From NCBI GenBank assembly GCA_933228675.1, contig OW121744.1, positions 25,547,642 through 25,611,641 on the forward strand: a DNA stretch of 64,000 nucleotides, given 5' to 3'. The notes beneath the pieces were generated by a model. The model did no database searches. It saw only the letters and a program-made list of their open reading frames with translations, and was not told the DNA's origin. Origin of the DNA: Stomorhina lunata. Taxonomy: Eukaryota; Arthropoda; Insecta; Diptera; Rhiniidae. The translations under genes and the position numbers were made by a program. This document shows, piece after piece, positions 34,424 through 45,196 of the stretch. Numbering within the stretch: position 1 is the first letter of the stretch; every line of letters starts with the position of its first letter.

Positions 34424-35350
34424 ATGAAAAAGCAAAAAATAAGAATTAAAACGGCCCCCCCAAATGTTGACGACTATGGCAAACGAAAAAAGGACCATGA
34501 TTTAAGGATCAGCACCTGGAACATCCGAACCCTCTACAGAGGAGGTGCTCTGATCCAGTTGATGGATGTTCTCGATGAATATAAATGTGATGTGACGGCT
34601 CTCCAGGAAATAAGATGGAACGGCAACGGTGTCGCCAAAACATCAAAAGGTGACCTGTATTACAGCTGCCATGAGAGTAAGCACGAGTTTGGTTGCGGTT
34701 TTATGGTTAACAAAAGATTGCGAAATCTTGTTTCCAGGTTTACACCAGTAAGCGAAAGGCTAGCGACAATACGCGTCAAGGCTAAGTACTTCCATCTGAG
34801 TTTAGTTTGTGCTCACGCTCCAACAGAGGAGAAAGATGATGATGTAAAGGAAGCCTTTTATGAACAACTTGAGGAAGTCTACGATAGCTGCCCTAATCAC
34901 GACGTTAAGATAATACTGGGTGATTTTAACGCAAAGTTAGGGCATGAAAGTTGTTTTGAGCCTACTGTTGGTAAATTTAGTCTACATAGCGTAACCACTG
35001 ACAATGGTATGAGATTAATCTCCTTTGCGGCTGCTCGCAATATGGTCGTGAGCAGCACCAGATTTCCACACCTCAATATACACAAGGCTACATGGGTGTC
35101 TCCTGATCAACTAACGAAAAATCAAATAGACCATATTTTAGTTGATGGAAGACACTCATCAAGTGTGTTAGATGTGCGTTCCATGCGAGGAGCTAACATA
35201 GACTCCGATCACTACCTTGTTGTTGCCAAGGTGAGAACACGTCTAAGTGTGTCGAGGAGCGTACAGGCAGAAGCGCAAAAGAAGTATGACGTAAAGAAAT
35301 TAAAATCTCAGCAAATTGCCACTGATTACACCAAAAGGACAACTCAATAA
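34424..35350 (+). CDS. Endonuclease/exonuclease/phosphatase-type endonuclease of an RTE-like retrotransposon
   Basis: This is the apurinic-type endonuclease that nicks the target for target-primed reverse transcription. 308 codons. The domain runs from about residue 26 to 275, with the catalytic motifs in order: RISTWNIRTL, TALQEIRWNG (Glu), CAHAPTE, KIILGDFNAKLG (Asp, Asn), NQIDHILVD (Asp) and DSDHYLVVAK (Asp, His). All key residues are present. The frame ends at TAA 35348-35350, just after IATDYTKRTTQ. The +1 frame from 35316 carries on with TPKGQLNNSGSNDIYTLWQH and SAAKSAIG, typical of the linker, so a single-base frameshift has broken the ORF. The closest described proteins are those annotated 'craniofacial development protein 2-like', which are really this element class. 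Confidence 0.85.
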   Translation: MKKQKIRIKTAPPNVDDYGKRKKDHDLRISTWNIRTLYRGGALIQLMDVLDEYKCDVTALQEIRWNGNGVAKTSKGDLYYSCHESKHEFGCGFMVNKRLRNLVSRFTPVSERLATIRVKAKYFHLSLVCAHAPTEEKDDDVKEAFYEQLEEVYDSCPNHDVKIILGDFNAKLGHESCFEPTVGKFSLHSVTTDNGMRLISFAAARNMVVSSTRFPHLNIHKATWVSPDQLTKNQIDHILVDGRHSSSVLDVRSMRGANIDSDHYLVVAKVRTRLSVSRSVQAEAQKKYDVKKLKSQQIATDYTKRTTQ

Positions 35351-35462
35351 CTCTGGCTCAAACGATATATACACGCTATGGCAACATATTGCCAACTCCA
35401 TGAAGTCTGCTGCAAAATCGGCAATAGGGTACCAAAGCCCTCATGCTAAAAACTCTTGGTAT
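35351..35462 (+). pseudogene. Continuation of the RTE ORF in another frame, truncated
   Basis: The frame shifted by +1 reads SNDIYTLWQHIANSMKSAAK, SAIGYQSPHAKNSWYI, then runs into array sequence. The W..I...M..AA...IG pattern is conserved between endonuclease and reverse transcriptase in this clade. Confidence 0.7.
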
Positions 35463-35625
35463 ATCAATAACATTTTCTATAGAACATTTTTTGTTAAAAA
35501 CATTTTCTATAGAACACATTTGTTAAAAAAATTTCTATAGAAAAATTTTTGATTAAAAAATTTTTTATAGAAAATTTTTTGTTAAAAAATTTTTTATAGA
35601 AAATTTTTTGTTAAAAAAATGTTGT
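35463..35625 (+). repeat. Short A/T array (ttttctatagaacatttttt type)
   Basis: Five or six degenerate units with the ttctatagaa core directly abut the truncated retrotransposon. Confidence 0.7.
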
Positions 35626-36080
35626 TCCAATAAAATTTACAAAAATCAATTTGTGGCTTTAAAGACCCAAAAACTCTATTCCAGATAGGAAGTTCTATGG
35701 AAGGTACCCGAAATAATGATTCGAATTGGTCCAACAATTGCACGGATCATTAAGTCGACTCAGGAAGTGAGTTTGAGTCGATTGTTATACTAAAAGTAAT
35801 GGAAGTCAGTCAATATTTTTACTAGTTGCAAACATCAACTCAAACCCGATATACCCCCTTTCCACTTATGGTAGTGAAGAATATATAGAAAATATGCATT
35901 GAAATTCTGGTTAGTTCAGGGAGTTCCCCTTGCAAATCAAATACAAGAGCACATTAATTTGACCTATGCGTTACAAACATCGTCGAAAGCGCACTATACA
36001 TCAATTTTCCTATAGGGTACACACACATATTTTTTTTATTTAATTATTTTTAGTAAATTATTTCATTGCCCCAAAAGAAA
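35626..36080 (+). repeat. Dispersed repeat fragments, family R-B type
   Basis: It contains ccagataggaagttctatgg and aaggtacccgaaataatgat, diverged from the tails at 25535 and 7770, then unassigned AT-rich sequence. No gene. Confidence 0.4.
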
Positions 36081-36420
36081 TTAAAACAAATAAATAATAA
36101 AATTATCAATTGACACCAACAAGATCAAAGTGTATCTGAAAAAGTAAAAACAAAAATTGAAGGAAACAAAAAGAATGCACCACAAAAAAAGATCAGAAGA
36201 AAAAAAAAACAAATCAAAATAAAAGAGAAATCCAAAATAAGGAAAAATCAAAAGAATTGCAAATTTATTTGAAAGCAAAAACAAAGTCAACGGACGGCAG
36301 ACGATCGGACGATCGGTCAAAACGGCGGCAAAAACTAAAAATGGCAACGATCAATTTAAAAGCGCGAGAGAAATAAATTCAAATTTAATAGAATTTTCAT
36401 AAACAAGTGACGTCTGGTAT
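36081..36420 (+). other. A-rich segment resembling a fly 5' untranslated exon (speculative)
   Basis: The long A/G-rich stretch has few T and ends cggacggcagacgatcggac, gatcggtcaaaacggcggca, aaaactaaaaatggcaacga. Composition and a good start context (aaaaatggc) resemble fly leader exons. The frame from 36341 is only 11 codons and no donor is obvious. The opposite-strand frame is a Phe/Leu-rich shadow. Confidence 0.2.
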
Positions 36421-37749
36421 CAATTGGCATTGACCTTACAAATAAGGCAAAAAATAAAAGAATTTAGAATTTTTTTATTTTATTATAAAGTAAAATATGA
36501 ACATCTTGTGTTCTAAGATCAACAAGATCTTCATAAACTGTGTAAACATGTAATTGATCTTGCGGGCAGCCAAACAAGTTATAACGGCACTAGAAATATT
36601 CCGAAATAAAATTTTTAAAAAATATCAAAATTATAAAAAATAAATACACAATTTTAGACAAACACTTACCGTATTTAAATGTGTTTAAAAAATATTTTAA
36701 TTTATTATTAAATACCTAAAAATGTTTATTTATTTTAAAATAAATTTCACTTAAATTTTGTTAACACTAATTTTACTTATTTAGATTTATTTGCTTTGAA
36801 TTTCATAAATTATCACTATAATTATTAAAAATACATACACCTTTCGAATTCTTACTGCCCCGCAGTACTATTAACCAACAACTGAATTCAAGGCTTCACT
36901 TAAACCGGGAGTTTTTTTCGGATTATGCTTTAATTTGATTCTTTCGAGTTATCTCTGCTTTCAATCTCTTCCCATTATCTCATATTGTACATAGTTTAGT
37001 CTCCTTTGGAAAATTTTTACTCTCATTTAATATAATATTTTCTCTCTCAATCTCCAAGATCACATAGGTGGACCCAGGCCTGCCAGATTTTTTAAATTTA
37101 AAAAAATTAAAAAATTTTGACTATGAAATTTTTAAAAATGAATGAAATAAGATAAGACATAATCTAAGCAATAGACTCAGACATAGATTTAGGAATATAC
37201 TGAGATATTGACTAATTGACATTGAAAGACCTAATCTAAGCAATAGACTCAGACATAGAATAAGGCATATACTGAGATATAGACTAAGCCGTAGACTCTT
37301 TACCAATGTTGTGTGTGATGTATGTGTGTCTGCAGAATATTTTTCCTACCACAAGCGCTAGAACTATCAATGTTTGGGCTACACTGCTCTAAATTGATAC
37401 ATAAAAAGTTAAAATCAGTCACATGCGCCATTGCTTTCATATCACCGCATCTCTAAAATTGATATGAAATTGTTCAAAATTAACTTTAACAATTTTAGCT
37501 AAGATTCTATTACAAAAATTGCCGTTCAAAATCAATTTAAAATTATCTATATAGGTTATTTAGATCTAAAATAGCTGATATATAAAAATACTTTATTAAA
37601 AATCCCGATAATTTTTTTTGTTTATTTTTTTAAATTATTTTGATTTATTTAGTTTATAATAAAAATTTTGTTGTTTACATTAAACAAACATTTTAATCTA
37701 ATATGTCGATGCCAAACAGATTTTAATTTTAATTAAAACAACTAAAAAT
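36421..37749. other. AT-rich intergenic sequence, no gene seen
   Basis: Mostly unique. It includes a small tandem repeat of about 75-90 bp at 37150-37300 (taatctaagcaatagactca with gacatag... and atatactgagatat, twice) and no credible coding frame. Confidence 0.5.
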
Positions 37750-40700
37750 TAACTAAAGTTGGTCAAACCGACCATATGATACCCCACACTACTGAGGTCA
37801 TGAATGAAAAAAATTTTTAACAAAAATTTGTTTATAGAAATGTCTTTAAACGAAAATGTTCCTTGAGAAAAAAGTTTTAAAGAAAATTTTTCTATAGAAA
37901 AAAGTTTTAAAGAAAATTTTTCTATAGAAAAAATTTTGAACGAAAATTTTTCTATAGAAAAAATTTTGAACGAAAATTTTTCTATAGAAAAAATTTCTGA
38001 ACGAAAATTTTTCTATAGAAAAAATTTCTGAACGAAAATTTTTCTATAGAAAAATTTTTTTAACGAAAATTTTTCTATAGAAAAATTTTTTTAACGAAAA
38101 TTTTTCTATAGAAAAATTTTTTTAACGAAAATTTTTCTATAGAAAAATTTTTTTAACGAAAATTTTTCTATAGAAAAATTTTTTTAACGAAAATTTTTCT
38201 ATAGAAAAAATTTTTTAACGAAAATTTTTCTATAGGAAAAATATTTTTACGAAAATTTTTCTATAGAAAAAAATTTTTAACGAAAATTTTTCAATAGAAA
38301 AAATTTTTTAACGAAAATTTTTCTATAGAAAAAATTTTTTTACGAAAATTTTTTATAGAAAAAATTTTTTAACTAAAATTTTTCTATAGAAAAAATTTTT
38401 TAACGAAAATTTTTCTATAGAAAAAATTTTATTGCGAAAATTTTTCTATAGAAAAAATTTTTTAACGAAAATTTTTCTATAGAAAAAATTTTTTAACGAA
38501 AATTTTTCTATAGAAAAAATTTTTTATCGAAAATTTTTCTATAGAAAAAATTTTTTAACGAAAATTTTTATATAGAAAAAATTTTTTAACGAAAATTTTT
38601 CTATAGAAAAAATTTTTTAACGAAAATTTTTCTATAGGAAAAATATTTTTACGAAAATTTTTCTATAGAAAAAAATTTTTAACGAAAATTTTTCAACAGA
38701 AAAAATTTTTAACGAAAATTTTTCTATAGAAAAAATTTTTTTACGAAAATTTTTTATAGAAAAAATTTTTTAACTAAAATTTTTCTATAGAAAAAATTTT
38801 TTAACGAAAATTTTTCTATAGAAAAAATTTTATTGCGAAAATTTTTCTATAGAAAAAATTTTTTAACGAAAATTTTTCTATAGAACAAATTTTTTAAAGA
38901 AAATTTTTCTATAGAAAAAATTTTTAACGAAAATTTTTCTATAGAAAAAATTTTTTAACGAAAATTTTTCTAGAAAAAATTTTTTAACGAAAATTTTTCT
39001 ATAGAAAATTTTTTTTTAACGAAAATTTTTCTACAGGAAAAATTTTTTTAACGAAAAATTTTCTATAGAAAAATTTATTTAATGAAAATTTTTATATAGA
39101 AAAAATTTTTTAATGAAAATGTTTCTATAGAAAAAATTTTTTAACAAAAATTTTTCTATAGAAAAAATTTTTTAACGAAAATTTTTCTATAGAAAAAATT
39201 TTATAACGAAAATTTTTCTATAGAAAAAATTTTTTAACGAAAATTTTTCTATAGAAAAAATTTTTTAACGAAAATTTTTCTATAGAAAAAATTTTTTAAC
39301 GAAAATTTTTCTATAGAAAAAATTTTTTAACGAAAATTTTTCTATAGAAAAAATTTTTTAACGAAAATTTTTCTATAGAAAAAATTTTTTAACGAAAATT
39401 TTTCTATAGAAAAAATTTTTTAACGAAAATTTTTCTATAGAAAACATTTTTTAACGAAAATTTTTCTATAGAAAAAATTTTTTAACGAAAATTTTTCTAT
39501 AGAAAAAATTTTTTAACGAAAATTTTTCTATAGAAAAAAATTTTTAACGAAAATTTTTCTATAGAAAAAATTTTTTAACGAAAATTTTTCGATAGAAAAA
39601 ATTTTTTAACGAAAATTTTTCAATAGAAAAAATTTTTTTACGAAAATTTTTCTATAGAAAAATTTTTTTACGAAAAATTTTTTAACGAAAATTTTTCTAT
39701 AGAAAAATTTTTTAACGAAAATTTTCTATAGAAAAAATTTTTGAATGAAAATTTTTCTATAGAAAAAATTTTTTAACGAAAAAAATTTTTTTTTTCTATA
39801 GAAAAAATTTTTTAACGAAAATTTTTCTATAGAAAAAATTTTTTAACGAAAATTTTTCTATAGAAAAAATTTTTTAACGAAAATTTTTCTATAGAAAAAA
39901 TTTTTTAACGAAAATTTTTCTATAGAAAAAAATTTTTAACGAAAATTTTTCTATAGAAAAAAATTTTTAACGAAAAAAATTTTTTTTTCTATAGAAAAAA
40001 TTTTTTAACGAAAATTTTTCTATAGAAAAAATTTTATAACGAAAATTTTTCTATAGAAAAAATTTTTTAACGAAAATTTTTCTATAGAAAAAATTTTTTA
40101 ACGAAAATTTTTCTATAGAAAAAATTTTTTAACGAAAATTTTTCTATAGAAAAAATTTTTTAACGAAAATTTTTCTATAGAAAAAATTTTTTAACGAAAA
40201 TTTTTCTATAGAAAAAATTTTTTAACGAAAATTTTTCTATAGAAAAAATTTTTTAACGAAAATTTTTCTATAGAAAAAATTTTTTAACGAAAATTTTTCT
40301 ACAGAAAAAATTTTTTAACGAAAATTTTTCTATAGAAAAAAATTTTTAACGAAAATTTTTCTATAGAAAAAATTTTTTAACGAAAATTTTTCGATAGAAA
40401 AAATTTTTTAACGAAAATTTTTCAATAGAAAAAATTTTTTTACGAAAATTTTTCTATAGAAAAATTTTTTTACGAAAATTTTTCTATAGAAAAATTTTTT
40501 AACGAAAATTTTTCTATAGAAAAATTTTTTAACGAAAATTTTCTATAGAAAAAATTTTTGAATGAAAATTTTTCTATAGAAAAAATTTTTTAACGAAAAA
40601 AATTTTTTTTTTCTATAGAAAAAATTTTTTAACGAAAATTTTTCTATAGAAAAAATTTTTTAACGAAAATTTTTCTATAGAAAAAATTTTTTAACGAAAA

Positions 40701-41745
40701 TTTTTCTATAGAAAAAAATTTTTAACGAAAATTTTTCTATAGAAAAAAATTTTTAACGAAAATTTTTCTATAGAAAAAATTTTTTAACGAACATTTCTCT
40801 ATAGGAAAATTATTTTAACGAAAATTTTTCTATAGAAAAACTTTTAGAACTAAAAATTTTTCAATAGCAAAATTTTAGAACTAAAAATTTTTCTATAGAA
40901 AAATTTTTAGAACTAAAAATTTTTCTATAGCAAAATTTTAGAACTAAAAATTTTTCTATAGAAAAAATTTTAGAACTAAAAATTTTTCTATAGAAACATT
41001 TTTTAACGAAAATTTTTCTATAGAAAAAATTTTTCACGAAAATTTTTCTATAGAAAAATTTTTTTTTTATGAAAATTTTTCTATAGAAAAATTTTTTTAA
41101 TGAAAATTTTTATATAGAAAAAATTTTTTAATGAAAATGTTTCTATAGAAAAAATTTTTTAACGAAAATTTTTCTATAGAAAAAATTTTTTAACGAAAAT
41201 TTTTCTATAGAAAACATTTTTTAACGAAAATTTTTCTATAGAAAAAATTTTTTAACGAAAATTTTTCTATAGAAAAAATTTTTTAACGAAAATTTTTCTA
41301 TAAAAAAATTTTTTTAACGAAAATTTTTCTATAGAAAAAATTTTTTAACGAAAATTTTTCTATAGAAAAAATTTTTTAACGAAAATTTTTCTATAGAAAA
41401 AATTTTTTAACGAAAATTTTTCTATAGAAAAAATTTTTTAACGAAAATTTTTCTATAGAAAAAATTTTTTAACGAAAATTTTTCTATAGAAAAAATTTTT
41501 TAACGAAAATTTTTCTATAGAAAAAATTTTTTAACGAAAATTTTTCTATAGAAAAAATTTTTTAACGAAAATTTTTCTATAGAAAAAATTTTTTAACGAA
41601 AATTTTTCTATAGAAAAAATTTTTTAACGAAAATTTTTCTATAGAAAAAATTTTTTAACGAAAATTTTTCTATAGAAAAAATTTTTTAACGAAAATTTTT
41701 CTATAGAAAAAATTTTTTAACGAAAATTTTTCTATAGAAAAATTT
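37750..41745 (+). repeat. 31-bp satellite array, forward orientation
   Basis: A short dispersed-repeat start (gttggtcaaaccgaccatat) leads into units of aaaaattttttaacgaaaat followed by ttttctatag, 31 bp, about 125 copies. The core ttctatagaa is palindromic. Block duplications are visible: the rare gaatgaaaa unit followed by a unit with a long T run occurs near 39743 and again near 40560, 817 bases later. Near 40850-40990 a variant with agaactaaaaa appears. Confidence 0.96.
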
Positions 41746-42735
41746 TTAGTTCTAAAATTTTTTCGATAGAAAAATTTTTATTTCTAAAATTTTTTCTATA
41801 GAAAAATTTTTGTTAAAAAATTTTTTCCATATAAAAAATTTTGTTAAAAATTTTTTTTTAAAGAAAAATTTTCGTTAAAATTTTTTTTTCTATAGAAAAA
41901 TTTTCGTTAAAAAATTTTTTCTATAAAAAAATTTTCGTTTTTTTTTTATAAAAAAATGTTCGTTAAAAAAATTTTTCTATAGAAAAATTTTCGTTAAAAA
42001 TTTTTTTCTATAGAAAATTTTTAGTTCTAAAAATGTTTCTATAGAAAAATTTTAGTTCTAAAATTTTTTCTATAGAAGCATTTCTAGTTCTAAAATTCTT
42101 TGTATAGAAAAATTTTTAGATCTTAAGTTTTTTGTATAGAAAAATTTTTAAATCTAAAATGTTTTCTATAGAAAAATTTTTAGTTCTAAAGTTTTTTCTA
42201 TAGAAGAATTTTTAGTTCTAAAATTTTTTCTGTAGAAAAATTTTAGTTCTAAAATTTTTTCTATAGACAAATTTTTAGTTCTAAAATTTTTTCTATAGAA
42301 AAATTTTTAGTTCTAAAATTTTTTCTATTGAAACATTTTTAGTTCTAAAATTTATTTCTATAGAAAAATTTTTAGTTCTAAAATTTTTTCGATAGAAAAA
42401 TTTTTATTTCTAAAATTTTTTCTATAGAAAAATTTTCGTTAAAAAATTTTTTCCATATAAAAAATTTTCGTTAAAAGATTTTTTTTATAGAAAAATTTTC
42501 GTTAAAATTTTTTTTCTATAGAAAAATTTTCGTTAAAAAAATTTTCGTTAAAAAATTTTAAAACGTTTCTATAGAAAAAAATTTTTAACGAAAATTTTTC
42601 TATAGAAAAAATTTTTTTAACGAAAATTTTTCTATAGAAAAAATTTTTTAACGAAAATTTTTCTGTAGAAAAAATTTTTTCTATAGAAAAATTTTCGTTA
42701 AAAATTTTTTTCTATAGAAACGTTTTAAAATTTTT
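41746..42735 (-). repeat. Same 31-bp satellite in mostly inverted orientation
   Basis: From about 41746 units read ttttctatagaaaaattttc then gttaaaaaatt, the reverse complement of the preceding array. There is also a ttagttctaaaattt variant, the complement of the agaactaaa variant in the forward part. Orientation flips back for about three units at 42570-42665 and reverses again to 42735. Confidence 0.9.
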
Positions 42736-43929
42736 TTGTAAAAATAAGAAGAAACATATTTTTATAAAGTTTGCATGGAAGAGATTTTGAATAAATTTTT
42801 GATATGTAAAAAACTTTATTCTTATAAGACCCTAAGGACCATTTAAACTCAGGCTATTAGCTTTAATCAGATATTTTTTTCCTAAAATAAAACTTCATTC
42901 CTGTTAATTATTATCCTTTAAAAAATGAAGCTTTAATAAATTTGTAAACAAAAGTGCTCTCTTCTTTACTCTCTTTATCTTTCTCTCCTCTCCTCTGTGA
43001 TAGTAAACAAAACTTACAGAAAAGCTCTTGTAACAAATTCTATCAATGATTTTGAAAATCAGTTGCGTGCATACTCTCAAATCTAACGGTAATGGAAGGC
43101 GGAGTACGAAAAAAAAAATGCAAATAATTTATAAAAAAAAAAATAAAATTGTGGAAATATTTAATATAAACAATACAAAAATAAATTAAATTTCCAAGTT
43201 GTTGGCTCAAAAAAAGTGAAGAGGAAAAAAAAGCAAAATAAGAAAAAGTGTTCAAAATTGATATAAGGAAAAAAAAGTTGCTTATAAATCGGGAAAAAAT
43301 CTATAAAGAAAATAATAGAATAAATGATAATATATGCATATAAATAAATATAAGAAAAATGTGTCCGTGATTTGTTTACCATAATTAATAGAGATGTAAA
43401 AAATATACATATAAGTAAAAATATACATATGACTATGTATTTTTAAAATTCTATATATAAAAGAGAAATAGAAAAAAATATCTAATTTAAAAAGTTTATT
43501 CTTGCGGATTTATCTTAAATCGTTAAAACGAAATGTTTTATTACAAAGAAATACTCGTACACATGTTTTTTATCCTGTGACGTTTCTCTCACGTACTCAC
43601 AGGCCTATAAGAAGAGCGAATCAAAAAATATAAAGAAAGAATAAAAATAACAAATACACACACCATTAAAGCCAGTAAATATGAGCGTGTGTAAGTATTG
43701 GCAAACCCAACAGTTTCAAATTACATACCTCCAACAATAGCTTTTTATCATATAAAGAAATTATTTTATTTTTGATAAGATTTCATTTTATTATTCCGTA
43801 TTATTCCGTAAACTACGATAATTCACAAGATTCCAAATGGCAGCCTCTGAATGTTCCCTAAACTGACTACGAAACGGATTGTACATTTTGATAATAAAAT
43901 TCAGTAACACTAGTTCACAAAATTATGTT
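42736..43929. other. Unique AT-rich sequence, no gene seen
   Basis: It includes a pyrimidine-rich block ctctctttatctttctctcc near 42970 and A-rich stretches. Minus-strand frames here are low-complexity Phe/Tyr readings. It could be regulatory or leader sequence of a gene outside the window, with no direct support. Confidence 0.4.
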
Positions 43930-44400
43930 TTTTATACCCACCATCAAAAGGAATTGGGGGGTATATTGAGATTGTCATTCCGTTTGTAATTTTCTTAATA
44001 TTGGCTCAAAAATCAAAAACCATATATATTCTGAATCCTTATGAAATTCTAAGACGATTGAGCGATGTCCGTCTAGCTAGCTCACTGAAACTTAGCAAAA
44101 ACATTCTTCATCTATGAGAAAATTTTGGTATTGAAATTAGGCAAAATCGGTTAACATTTGACCATAGCTCCCGTATAACCTCGCCTACGCTAATCGCTTA
44201 TTTGCTAATAAACAACAAACTATAGTAGCTATGATAATAAAATTTGGTATATAGAAGTTTTACATAAGCCCTAGGCAGCATATACAATTTCATCAAAATC
44301 GGTTCACATTTAGTCATAGCTTCCATACAAAAAACTTACGGAAACAGCCAAAAAAAAGTTATAGCGTTAAAAGGGTTTCAATCATATCACAATAGCGCTC
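43930..44400 (+). repeat. Dispersed repeat family R-C
   Basis: It starts with tatacccaccatcaaaagga and ggggggtatattgagattgt, then caaaatcggttaacatttga and ggttcacatttagtcatagc. It matches, in inverted orientation, the sequence at 61790-62015 (for example ttttggtattgaaatt with caaaatcggttaacattt). Noncoding. Confidence 0.65.
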
Positions 44401-44762
44401 CCCAATCACAGTTACCTTTATGCCGTTTTAAGTTTCGAAGAAGTAAAGTCCAAAGATTCCTCCTGGACTGTCACTTTTAATAGATAAAAGTAACTGATGA
44501 ATAATTTGAGGGTTTTCCATTGCCCATAATTGACTTCTCTGCCTCGTCAGTCGTGATTGATGATTTTTTTCACGAAAATCGGGGTTGTCATGGGCGAGCT
44601 GTAATATCCTATTGGTATATTTACGGCAATGTAAATGATCTTCTGAAAGAAGCCAAATTGAGGTTGACAGATTGTTTTGAACACTTCAATAAATAATAAC
44701 ATATAATACATTTTTCCATGGCTCTACTTCACGACTGCCAAATATGAACTGTCAAGACTAAT
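44401..44762. other. Unassigned sequence just left of the LTR retrotransposon
   Basis: Higher GC than its surroundings (cctcgtcagtcgtgattgat). No complete frame on either strand. It may be a decayed transposase, but I cannot match it. It ends with the target sequence ctaat at 44758-44762. Confidence 0.35.
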
Positions 44763-45196
44763 TGTTAATGCCAAAAGGCCTTTACGTGCCTTTAGCATTA
44801 ATATTGGTGATGAGCAAATAACTCCCATTTGCTCCTCATATATCAACACTGTATGTTTCCTAAAATCGCTTAAATCGCACCGTCTCTTTCTGGTTTAAAG
44901 CCTAACACAACTGTCAAAATGGTCAAAATGTCTAAGACGTTGTTTCCTTTTTGGCCCTAATGAATTTTTCCTTCTTCTTGAATCAACAGCCAACACGAAA
45001 GGTAATCTTCAATAAAGATTTTCACATTTAATCCAAATTCTAAATCTTGTGTTCTTTTTTCCTATTTTTTCCATATTTTCCAAATTGGGTTTGTATGTCC
45101 GAGAAACCAAAAAATAAATTCGATTTTGTTCATCGTCATTTAACATCAAAACTTAATTCTTAAACTTGTATTCCGAACCAGCTCTGCACTCCAACA
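44763..45196 (+). repeat. 5' long terminal repeat
   Basis: 434 bp, TG...CA. It holds a polyadenylation-type signal aataaa near 45010 and at 45111 and a T-rich end. The sequence after it, tttggcccaatcgaaccgaa, begins a possible primer-binding site (tgg at 45199). I cannot assign the tRNA. Confidence 0.96.

Larger units (their letters stand above)
34246..35462 (+). mobile_element. RTE-like non-LTR retrotransposon, 5' part only
   Basis: It has an untranslated leader (34246-34423), an endonuclease ORF and the start of the linker toward the reverse transcriptase. The sequence then stops abruptly at about 35462, where an A/T array (aacattttctatagaac...) begins. No reverse transcriptase remains. 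Non-LTR insertions normally lose their 5' end, so loss of the 3' part points to a later deletion or array expansion rather than incomplete reverse transcription. Confidence 0.75.

Noticed and set aside
36081..36347. Minus-strand 88-residue Phe-rich ORF
   Set aside because: Complement of an A-rich leader-like stretch; no domain.
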